Positions 50,095 through 57,393 of a stretch of DNA of 64,000 bases are shown here, in pieces (within the stretch, counting starts at the first letter, position 1; the number at the start of each line of letters is the position of its first letter). The DNA is from Pikeienuella litoralis (GTDB lineage: Bacteria; Pseudomonadota; Alphaproteobacteria; Rhodobacterales; Rhodobacteraceae): contig NZ_JBBHER010000003.1 of assembly GCF_037646705.1 (NCBI RefSeq), forward strand, positions 124,001-188,000. Reading direction: 5' to 3'. The notes beneath the pieces are model-generated. The model saw nothing but the letters and a program-made list of their open reading frames with translations, did no database searches and was not told the origin of the DNA. The translations under genes were made by a program, and so were the position numbers.

Positions 50095-51702
50095 CTAGCC
50101 GCGCCGCTTCAGCGCCCGGAAATCAAACGCTCCGGCGCGCGGATCTTCGTCGGGCTGGAAGATCTTGTGCTTCAGCACCTTCTGCGTGCCGGTCACCGGA
50201 AGCGCGTCCATGAACCGGATCCAGCCGGGGGGTTTGAAATAGGCGAGCCTCCGGAAAGCGTGATCGAAGAGCGCGCGGGCCGTCGCCTCGTTCTTCTCGG
50301 TTTCTTCGGCGAGGACGACGCAGGCCAGCACCTCCTCGTCGCGCATCTCGTCGGGCGCGGCGACGCAGGCGACCGCGACGACGCGCTCATCCTCGAAGAG
50401 GCAGTTCTCGACCTCGGCCGCGGCGATGTTCTCGCCCGAGCGGCGAATGATGTTCTTCGCCCGGTCGATGAAGAAGATCATCCCGCTTTCGTCCATGGAC
50501 ACGGTGTCGCCGGTGTGAAACCAGCCGCCGCGCCACGCCTCCGCGGTCGCCTCCGGCTTGTTGTGATAGCCCGAGAAGAAGCCCTTTCCCGGCGTCTCGG
50601 CCGAATGGCGAATGCACATCTCTCCCGGCGTCCCGCGTGGAACCTCGTTCCCGTCCTGATCGAGAACCCGGACCTCCAGCCCGGCGCGCGGCCGGCCGAT
50701 GGCGCGCGTGTCGGTCATGCGCGGCTCCTCGGCGATGGCGAGGACGCGGCACATCTCGGTCATGCCCCAGCATTCGATGAGCGGGATGCCGAACCGCTCT
50801 TCGAACGGATCGTGAAGCGCCGGCTCGACCCCGGCGCCGAGCGCGCAGCGAAGGGCGCCGATATCCGCCTTTCCGACGGTCTTGTCGGCCATCAGCACGG
50901 GAATGATGACCCCGAGATAATGGAAGATCGTGGCGCCGGTGTCGCGGATGTCGCGCCACCAGTTCGACGCGGAGAACCGCTCCGGGATGACCTGCGCGTT
51001 GCCCGAGAGCAGCACGCCGAAGAAGGTGATGCCGCCGGCGTTGACATGATAGAGCGGGAGCGGGTTGAGAATTCGCTCGCTGGCTTCGCGAAGACCGATC
51101 GGCGGCGGGATCAGCAGATAGCTTTCGCCATACATCAGCTCGGCCTCGTGGCTGAGGATGCAGCCTTTCGGCCTTCCGGTAGTGCCGGATGTGTAGACCA
51201 GGCTCGCCTCCGTCGCCGGGGTCGGCGGGCCGGAGAGCGGCGGCGGCGCGGCGGGCGGCGGCGGGCCGGCGAGGATGTCCTCGAAAAGCACCAGCGGCGG
51301 GCCGCTCTCCGCCTCCGCGACGCCGGCCGCCATCAGATCCCGGCGCGACGCCTCCGCCAGCGCCAGATCAGCGCCGGAATCGTCGATCAGATAGGCGATT
51401 TCGCCGGCGCGGTAATCCGGGTTCACCGGCACGATGGAGATCCCGAGCCGGTTCATCGCCAGCCGCATCAGGAAGAACTCGGGCCGATTGCCGATCAGCG
51501 TCGCGATCCGGTGACCGTGGCCATAGCCGGCGGCCGAGAGCGCCGCCGAGAGACGGTCGACCTCCGCGGCGGCTTCGGCGTAGCTGAGGATGCGCGGCGC
51601 GCCGCCCGTCTTCGCCGGCTCGATCAGAAAGGGCGCGTCGGGCCAGGTCCGGGTCGCCTCGTCGAAAACGGCGCCGATGGTTTTGCCTTCAATCGCGATC
51701 AT
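50095..51702 (-). CDS. AMP-dependent acyl-CoA ligase (CaiC-like)
   Basis: 535 residues from the ATG at 51702 (GGGAGGG site). The AMP-binding P-loop is YTSGTTGRPKG; WGMTEMCR, GWFHTGDTVSMDESG and DRAKNIIRRSGENIAAAEVE are the A5, A7 and A8 motifs; a C-terminal Lys in PVTGTQKVLKH serves adenylation. It activates a carboxylic acid to its CoA thioester. Nearest in style to crotonobetaine/carnitine or medium-chain ligases; the substrate is unknown. Divergent from the next gene by about 144 bases. Confidence 0.9.
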   Translation of the reverse strand: MIAIEGKTIGAVFDEATRTWPDAPFLIEPAKTGGAPRILSYAEAAAEVDRLSAALSAAGYGHGHRIATLIGNRPEFFLMRLAMNRLGISIVPVNPDYRAGEIAYLIDDSGADLALAEASRRDLMAAGVAEAESGPPLVLFEDILAGPPPPAAPPPLSGPPTPATEASLVYTSGTTGRPKGCILSHEAELMYGESYLLIPPPIGLREASERILNPLPLYHVNAGGITFFGVLLSGNAQVIPERFSASNWWRDIRDTGATIFHYLGVIIPVLMADKTVGKADIGALRCALGAGVEPALHDPFEERFGIPLIECWGMTEMCRVLAIAEEPRMTDTRAIGRPRAGLEVRVLDQDGNEVPRGTPGEMCIRHSAETPGKGFFSGYHNKPEATAEAWRGGWFHTGDTVSMDESGMIFFIDRAKNIIRRSGENIAAAEVENCLFEDERVVAVACVAAPDEMRDEEVLACVVLAEETEKNEATARALFDHAFRRLAYFKPPGWIRFMDALPVTGTQKVLKHKIFQPDEDPRAGAFDFRALKRRG

Positions 51703-51846
51703 TGGTCCCTCCCAAACTCTCAGACCAATAAGACCGCCCGGCGTCCGCTGTCCAGACGGGGCGGTCATCAATGCGACGTGACTTCTTCTTGCTGGCGTTC
51801 GGGTGCGGCGCGTGGTTTTCTGGGTCCGTTAGTGTGGAGGTTCGGA

Positions 51847-52248
51847 ATGCATGGAGTGATATTGGCTGTGATTATCGCGGCGCTTGGCGGGGGCGCGTTC
51901 GCGGAGGCGCTGGAGGACAAGCCGATCGCGCCGGACGCCTGGCGGGCGCTGACCACAGGGAAAACCCTGCATTACTACAAGGACGGGGTGTTGTTCGGGC
52001 GCGAATACTATCGCAATGATGACGGCGACGTTGTGTTTCGCTTCCCGGACGGGCTGTGCGCGGAAGGGCGCTGGGCCTACGCGGACGGCGAATATTGTTT
52101 CGCCTACGGCCCGGATCTCCACTGTTTCCTGCACGTGAAGCGCGGCGCGGATATCGTGATCATCAGCGGGGAAGACGGTGACGAGCAGACGGTCGGGCGG
52201 ATCGCGGAAAATGAACCCTTGAGCTGTGCGGAGGCGATTGAAAGCTGA
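51847..52248 (+). CDS. small secreted protein of unknown function
   Basis: 133 residues; GGAGG site before the ATG. Signal peptide (MHGVILAVIIAALGGGAFA). The mature part is rich in Tyr, Asp and Gly (LHYYKDGVLFGREYYRNDDG, LCAEGRWAYADGEYCFAYG) with four cysteines that could pair as two disulfides. The pattern recalls DUF995-type periplasmic proteins, but I am not sure. Its stop overlaps the next ATG (TGATG). Confidence 0.7.
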   Translation: MHGVILAVIIAALGGGAFAEALEDKPIAPDAWRALTTGKTLHYYKDGVLFGREYYRNDDGDVVFRFPDGLCAEGRWAYADGEYCFAYGPDLHCFLHVKRGADIVIISGEDGDEQTVGRIAENEPLSCAEAIES

Positions 52249-53330
52249 TGTGGCGTGACAAGAGACTGATGGACCGGCTCGGCATCCGGCATCCGATCGT
52301 TCAGGCCCCGATGGCCGGCGCGGCGACGCCGGCGATGGCGGCGGCGGCGGCGAACGCCGGCGCGCTCGGCGGGCTCGGCGTCGCGCTGATGACGCCGGAG
52401 GCGGCGGTCGCGGCCTGCAAGGAGGCGCAGGGAGCGACGAACGGCGCGATCTCGATCAACTTTTTCTGCCACGAGCCGCCCCGGCGCGACGCCGCGCGCG
52501 AGCAGGCGTCGATCGATCGGCTCGCCCCTTATTACGCGGAATTCGGTCTTGATTACGCGGAATTCGGTCTTGGCGCGCCGGCGGCGCCGACGGCCGGCCC
52601 GGGGTTCGGCGAGGCGCAGCTGGAGGCGGCGCTCGCCGCCGCGCCGCCGGTGGTCTCCTTCCATTTCGGCTTGCCCGCGCCGGCGCTGCTGGCGCCGCTG
52701 AAGGCCGCGGGCATCTTCATCATGTCGTCGGCCACCTCGCCGAAGGAGGCCGAGGCGCTGGAGGCCGCCGGCGCGGACGCGATCATCGCCCAGGGCTGGG
52801 AGGCGGGCGGCCATCGCGGCGCGTTCAACCCGGATGAAAGCTGGGGCGAGATGGGAACGATGGCGCTGGTTCCGGCGATCGTCGACCGGGTTTCGGTTCC
52901 GGTGATCGCGGCTGGCGGCATCGGCGACGGCCGGGGCGTCGCCGCCGCGCTGATGCTGGGTGCGGCGGGGGTGCAGATCGGCACGGCCTTCCTGACCAGC
53001 CCCGAAGCGTCGGTCCGCGCGCCGCACAAGGCCGCGCTCCTGAGCTCCGACGGGGCGGATACGGTGGTGACGACGGCGTTCTCCGGCCGCCCGGCGCGCG
53101 GCATCCGCAATCGCTACATCGAAGAGACCGCGGATATGGTCTGGGCCGATTTTCCATTGATGAACCCCCTGACCCGACCGCTGAGAAACGCCTGCGCTGA
53201 CGCCGACTCGGCCGATTTCCTGTCGCTCTGGGCCGGGCAGGCGGTCGGGCTGAACCGGAGGACGGAGGGGACGGGCGCCATCGTCTCGCGGATCGCCGCG
53301 GAGGCGCAGGCGTTGCTGAACGGCGGTTGA
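52248..53330 (+). CDS. nitronate monooxygenase family flavoprotein
   Basis: 360 residues. Opening LGIRHPIVQAPMAGAATPAMAAAAANAGALGGLG, catalytic-type His in WEAGGHRGAF, and FMN-binding VIAAGGIGDGRGVAAALMLGA with QIGTAFL are the nitronate monooxygenase/2-nitropropane dioxygenase pattern. It oxidises alkyl nitronates or acts as an FMN oxidoreductase. A perfect 21-base tandem duplication (52531-52572) repeats seven residues, YAEFGLD-type, at 95-108. Confidence 0.9.
   Translation: MWRDKRLMDRLGIRHPIVQAPMAGAATPAMAAAAANAGALGGLGVALMTPEAAVAACKEAQGATNGAISINFFCHEPPRRDAAREQASIDRLAPYYAEFGLDYAEFGLGAPAAPTAGPGFGEAQLEAALAAAPPVVSFHFGLPAPALLAPLKAAGIFIMSSATSPKEAEALEAAGADAIIAQGWEAGGHRGAFNPDESWGEMGTMALVPAIVDRVSVPVIAAGGIGDGRGVAAALMLGAAGVQIGTAFLTSPEASVRAPHKAALLSSDGADTVVTTAFSGRPARGIRNRYIEETADMVWADFPLMNPLTRPLRNACADADSADFLSLWAGQAVGLNRRTEGTGAIVSRIAAEAQALLNGG
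52531..52572 (+). repeat. perfect 21-base tandem duplication inside the flavoprotein gene
   Basis: ATTACGCGGAATTCGGTCTT plus G occurs twice head to tail (52531-52551 and 52552-52572), keeping the frame and duplicating seven residues. Looks recent because the two copies are identical. Confidence 0.95.
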
Positions 53331-53378
53331 CCCGGCCTGCGCCTGAGGCGGCGCGGATCTGTTCGAGGTGAAGATCAG

Positions 53379-54545
53379 GTGAGCACGGCGCCGGTTTACG
53401 AGATCGACCATGCGGCCTTCTGGGCCGATCCATATCCCGACCTTGCAAGGATGCAGGCCGAAGCCCCGATCGCATTCGTCCCGCAGCTGAACGCCACGCT
53501 CTTCACCCGCCGCGACGCGATCTTCGAATGTGAAAAGAAGATCGACATCTTCTCGTCCGTGCAGCCGGGCGGGCTGATGACCGTCCTCATGGGCGAGAAC
53601 ATGATGCGAAAGGACGGCGCGGCGCATCTCGATGAGCGCAAGCAGATGTTTCCCTCCGTCTCGCCGCGCACGGTGCGGGATGTCTGGACGTCGCACTTTC
53701 ATCGGGATGTCGCGCGGGCGCTGGACGCTTTGGCGCCGCGGCGCGCGGCGGAGCTGACGCAGGATTACGCGGCGCCGGTCGCCGCCGACGCGCTCCGGGC
53801 GATCACCGGGCTGACGTCGATGACGTGGGAGGACCTGAACGCGGCCTCCCAGGCGATGATCGACGGCTGCGCCAATTATGTCGGCGACCCCGAAGTGGCG
53901 GCGCGCTGCGATTGGGGAACCGGACTGATCGACGAGCACATCACCCGAACGATCCCCGCGAAGCGGGCGGCGCCCGACCCGTCGATCCTCTCGGTCCTCA
54001 TGCGGGCCGGGCAGCCGATGGCGCAGATCCGGGCGAACATCAAACTGGTGATCTCCGGCGGCCAGAACGAGCCGCGGGACGCCATCGCCGGCGCCGCCTG
54101 GGCGCTTCTGAGCCATCCGGAGCAACTGGATCTGGTGCGGCGCGGCGAGGTGGATTGGACCCGGGTCTTCGCGGAATATGTCCGCTGGATGTCGCCGATC
54201 GGCATGTCGCCGCGCCGGGTCGCGCGCGATTTCGAGTTTGACGGCGTGCGCTTCGAGCCGGAGGAGCGGGTCTTTTTCATGTTCGGCGCCGCCAACCGCG
54301 ATCCCGCGCATTTCACCGCGCCGGAGCGGTTCGACGTCACGCGCGACGCATCCGCCCATATCGCCTTCGGGGCGGGGCCGCATTTTTGCGCCGGCGCCTG
54401 GGCGGCGAAGGCGCTGGTCTCGGAGGTGGCGCTGCCGACGCTTTTCGAGCGGTTGAAGGGCCTCCGCCTGAACGGAGAGGCGAAAATCGGTGGATGGGCG
54501 TTCCGGGGGCCGCTCTCGGTCCCGGTCGCGTGGGACGCGGCCTGA
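53379..54545 (+). CDS. cytochrome P450
   Basis: 388 residues from a GTG. The heme loop FGAGPHFCAGAW (330-341, Cys337) and the K-helix ExxR (E266-R269 in EYVRW) are intact. The I-helix reads ISGGQNEPRDAI (225-236), which lacks the usual acid-alcohol (D/E-T) pair. Soluble bacterial class that needs ferredoxin and a reductase; none is adjacent. It could hydroxylate a terpenoid, aromatic or fatty compound; unknown. Follows the flavoprotein gene by 48 bases. Confidence 0.93.
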   Translation: MSTAPVYEIDHAAFWADPYPDLARMQAEAPIAFVPQLNATLFTRRDAIFECEKKIDIFSSVQPGGLMTVLMGENMMRKDGAAHLDERKQMFPSVSPRTVRDVWTSHFHRDVARALDALAPRRAAELTQDYAAPVAADALRAITGLTSMTWEDLNAASQAMIDGCANYVGDPEVAARCDWGTGLIDEHITRTIPAKRAAPDPSILSVLMRAGQPMAQIRANIKLVISGGQNEPRDAIAGAAWALLSHPEQLDLVRRGEVDWTRVFAEYVRWMSPIGMSPRRVARDFEFDGVRFEPEERVFFMFGAANRDPAHFTAPERFDVTRDASAHIAFGAGPHFCAGAWAAKALVSEVALPTLFERLKGLRLNGEAKIGGWAFRGPLSVPVAWDAA

Positions 54546-54587
54546 GTCCTTTGCGCAGGCGGCGCCGCGCGCCCATATTCCGGAGTG

Positions 54588-55574
54588 ATGGCTGTGGATG
54601 ACGCCCCCTTCGCCGCGACGCCCGGCGCGCCGGAGCCCGGCCCGACGCCCGACGAGGTGCGCGCGGCGGTGGTCGCGGCCGCGCGCCGTTATTTCGATGA
54701 GCGCCGCGCCCGCGTGGACGGGTTCGTCGACCAGTGGTTCACGATCCGCGGCTCGCTCCGGCTGCATCGGCACGCGCTCGGCTGGGACATCGCGCGGGCG
54801 CCGGCGAACCTTGCGCTGGCGCCGGTCTTCGCGAGCGCGCGGCTGACGGCGGCGCTCGCCGCCGCCGCGAAACGGCGGCGAACGGCGGGCTGGCTCCGCT
54901 CGCGCCGGATCATGTTGGAGACGGCGGTGATGCGGGAGGTGCGGCGGCTGATTCTGGTCGAGCTTCTGGAATTGCCGCCCGATGGCGCCGGCGACGACGC
55001 GCTGGCGGCGGCGATCACCGCCGATCCGGCGATCCGCCGGATGCTGGCGGCGGCGGAGCGCGGCGGGCCGGGCCGGGCCGCGCTCCATGCCGGGCTTTCC
55101 GAATACGCCGGCGCGCGCGCCGCGGTCGCGGAGATGACCACGGCGCTGGCGACGGTCGGCGCGGGGGCGGCGGTTTTCCAGAAGTTGACGCCGGGAGCGC
55201 TCTCGCTCGGACCGGCGCTCGCCGCGGCGATGACGCAGAGCGCGGCCGTCGCGGCGTTTCCGCTCGGCGCGGCCGCAGGGTCGCTCTGGTACGGCGTGAT
55301 GACGCCGGCGGTTCCCGTGTCTCTGGTGGCGGGGGTGACGGCGGGGCTTGCGGCCTCGGCGTCGGTTCTCGCGGCTTTCGCCGGGGTGGTGGCGGATCCG
55401 GTGCAGCGCGGGCTTGGTCTGCACCGGCGGCGGCTTCTCCGGCTGATCGACGCGCTGGAGCGGCAGTTTGTGGAGGGGGAGGCCGCGGGCTTCGTCGCGC
55501 GGGAGCATTACGTCGCGCGGTTGCTCGACCTGATGGACGCGGGCGCCGCCGCCGCGCGGGGGCTTCGCTTCTGA
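54588..55574 (+). CDS. DUF6635-like membrane-associated protein
   Basis: 328 residues. RRYFDERRARVDGFVDQWFTIRGSLRLHRHALGWDIARAPANL is what I remember as the DUF6635 start. The middle has hydrophobic helices (ALSLGPALAAAMTQSAAVAAFPLGAAAGS and PVSLVAGVTAGLAASASVLAAFAGVVA), then an amphipathic tail. Likely inner-membrane. Function unknown. Start ATG 54588; a GTG three bases earlier is possible. 43 bases after the P450 stop. Confidence 0.65.
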   Translation: MAVDDAPFAATPGAPEPGPTPDEVRAAVVAAARRYFDERRARVDGFVDQWFTIRGSLRLHRHALGWDIARAPANLALAPVFASARLTAALAAAAKRRRTAGWLRSRRIMLETAVMREVRRLILVELLELPPDGAGDDALAAAITADPAIRRMLAAAERGGPGRAALHAGLSEYAGARAAVAEMTTALATVGAGAAVFQKLTPGALSLGPALAAAMTQSAAVAAFPLGAAAGSLWYGVMTPAVPVSLVAGVTAGLAASASVLAAFAGVVADPVQRGLGLHRRRLLRLIDALERQFVEGEAAGFVAREHYVARLLDLMDAGAAAARGLRF

Positions 55575-55643
55575 ACCCGCGACGTCGCCCTTTGGGCATT
55601 AACGCTCTTGCCAGATCCGGCGCCGCCGGATTACCGTCTGCAT

Positions 55644-55806
55644 GTCGGATTGGGAGAAGCTGGCGGGTTTGATCTCGCCGGTGCCGAAGGAGCAACCGCC
55701 CCGGTAAACTCTCAGGCGCAAGGGACCGGCCCGACACGAAGACTCTGGAGAGAAACGCGGACGCGTTCGCCGAAGGGATAACGATCTCAGGCGCAAGGGA
55801 CAGAGG
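55644..55806 (+). ncRNA. tandem glycine riboswitch upstream of gcvT
   Basis: Two glycine aptamers in a row. Aptamer 1 (about 55644-55735) has P1 GTCGG/CCGAC, the conserved GCCGAAGGAGCAA and AACTCTCAGGC. Aptamer 2 (about 55741-55806) has GGAGAG, GCCGAAGG and ATCTCAGGCGCAAGGGACAGAG. Tandem aptamers with a short linker are the textbook form; glycine binding turns on the glycine cleavage genes that begin at 55880. Confidence 0.93.
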
Positions 55807-55879
55807 GGGCGTCGATGTGAACGGGCGCGCCCGTTTGGAAAACGATGCCGGAACTCCGGCCAGTGATGGAAGTGATGCG

Positions 55880-57004
55880 ATGAGCGATTTGTTTCGGACA
55901 CCGCTTCATGATCTGCACCTTCGGCTCGGAGCCAAGCTCGTGCCGTTCGCAGGTTATGAAATGCCGGTCCAGTATCCGACCGGGGTGATGAAGGAGCACC
56001 TTCACACCCGCGCCGCCGCCGGGCTGTTCGATGTCAGCCATATGGGGCAGGTGATCGTGCGCGCGCCCTCCGGTCGCGCCGCCGACGCCGCGGCGGCGCT
56101 GGAGGCCCTGGCGCCGGTGGATCTTCTGGCGTTGGCCGAGGGGCGTCAGCGCTATGCGCTGTTCACGAACGCCGCCGGCGGAATTCTCGACGATCTGATG
56201 GTGGCGAACCGGGGGGATCATCTCTTTCTCGTGGTCAACGCCGCGTGCAAGGCGAATGATGTCGCGCACATGCAGGCCAATCTCGACGGCGCGGAGGCGA
56301 CCGAGTTGACCGACCGCGGGCTTCTGGCGCTGCAGGGCCCGGCGGCGGAGGCGGTGCTGGAGCGTCTCGTCCCCGGAGTGGCGGCGATGCGCTTCATGGA
56401 CTCGGCCAGTTTCGACTGGCGCGGCGCGGAGGTCTGGATCTCCCGCTCCGGCTACACCGGCGAGGACGGCTTCGAGATCTCCATGCCCGCCGACCGCGCG
56501 GAGCCGCTGGCGGAAGCCCTTCTCGCCGAAGAGGAGGTCTGGCCGATCGGGCTCGGCGCGCGCGACAGTCTGCGTCTTGAATCCGGGCTTTGTCTCTATG
56601 GCCACGACATGGACGAGACCGTGAATCCGGTCGAGGCGGGGCTGCAATGGGCGATCCAGAAGGCCCGCCGCCCCGGCGGCGCGCGCGAGGGCGGTTTTCC
56701 CGGCGCGGCGCCCATCTTCGCGGCGCTCGCCGAAGGGCCGTCGCGCTGTCGCCGCGGGCTCCTGCCCGAGGGCCGCGCGCCGATGCGCGAAGGCGTGGAG
56801 ATATACGCCGCGGCGGAGGGCGGCGCGCCGATCGGCCGGGTGACCTCCGGCGGCTTCGGCCCTTCGGTCGAAAGACCGATCGCGATGGGATATCTGCCGC
56901 CCGATATCGAGGAAGGCGCGACCGTCTATGGCGAAGTTCGCGGCCGCAGGCATCCCGCTCAGGTCGCGCCGCTTCCGTTCAGAACATCAACCTACAAACG
57001 CTGA
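55880..57004 (+). CDS. gcvT: glycine cleavage system T-protein (aminomethyltransferase)
   Basis: 374 residues from the ATG at 55880 (GGAAG upstream); the frame is open earlier, but conserved sequence starts with FRTPLHDLHLRLGAKLVPFAGYEMPVQY. GLFDVSHMGQ and SGYTGEDGFEI, plus the catalytic Asp region GARDSLRLESGLCLYGHD, are diagnostic. It transfers the methylene group from the lipoyl H-protein to tetrahydrofolate, releasing ammonia. Next gene in 12 bases. Confidence 0.96.
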   Translation: MSDLFRTPLHDLHLRLGAKLVPFAGYEMPVQYPTGVMKEHLHTRAAAGLFDVSHMGQVIVRAPSGRAADAAAALEALAPVDLLALAEGRQRYALFTNAAGGILDDLMVANRGDHLFLVVNAACKANDVAHMQANLDGAEATELTDRGLLALQGPAAEAVLERLVPGVAAMRFMDSASFDWRGAEVWISRSGYTGEDGFEISMPADRAEPLAEALLAEEEVWPIGLGARDSLRLESGLCLYGHDMDETVNPVEAGLQWAIQKARRPGGAREGGFPGAAPIFAALAEGPSRCRRGLLPEGRAPMREGVEIYAAAEGGAPIGRVTSGGFGPSVERPIAMGYLPPDIEEGATVYGEVRGRRHPAQVAPLPFRTSTYKR

Positions 57005-57016
57005 GGAACACCGTCC

Positions 57017-57385
57017 ATGTCGAACATCAAATACACCGAGAGCCATGAATGGCTTCGCGTCGAGGGCGATCACGCCGTGGTCGGCGTCACGACCTACGCC
57101 GCCGAACAGCTTGGCGACGTGGTTTTCGTCGAGCTTCCCGAAGTGGGGACTTCCGTCTCTCAGGGCGATGAGATCGTCGTCATCGAAAGCGTCAAGGCCG
57201 CCTCGGGGATCGAGGCGCCGGTGGATGGCGAGATCGTCGAGGTGAACGACGCGCTTGCGGACAATCCCGCGCTGGTGAACGAGGACGCGATGGAGGCGGC
57301 CTGGTTCTTCAAGATGAAGCTGGCGGACGTCGCCGCGCTCGACGGTCTGATGGACGAGAGCGGCTACAAGAAGATGATCGGCTGA
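57017..57385 (+). CDS. gcvH: glycine cleavage system H-protein
   Basis: 122 residues, the usual size. YTESHEWLRVEGDHAVVGVTTYAAEQLGDVVFVELPEVG is the family start and ESVKAAS carries the lipoylated lysine (near residue 63). Shuttles the aminomethyl group between P and T proteins. gcvP follows in eight bases. Confidence 0.97.
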   Translation: MSNIKYTESHEWLRVEGDHAVVGVTTYAAEQLGDVVFVELPEVGTSVSQGDEIVVIESVKAASGIEAPVDGEIVEVNDALADNPALVNEDAMEAAWFFKMKLADVAALDGLMDESGYKKMIG

Positions 57386-57393
57386 GGCGCGCA

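Noticed and set aside
52104..55508. Open frame of over 1100 codons on the minus strand across the flavoprotein, P450 and DUF6635 genes
   Set aside because: Antisense to three genes with clear family motifs; composition is that of a shadow frame.
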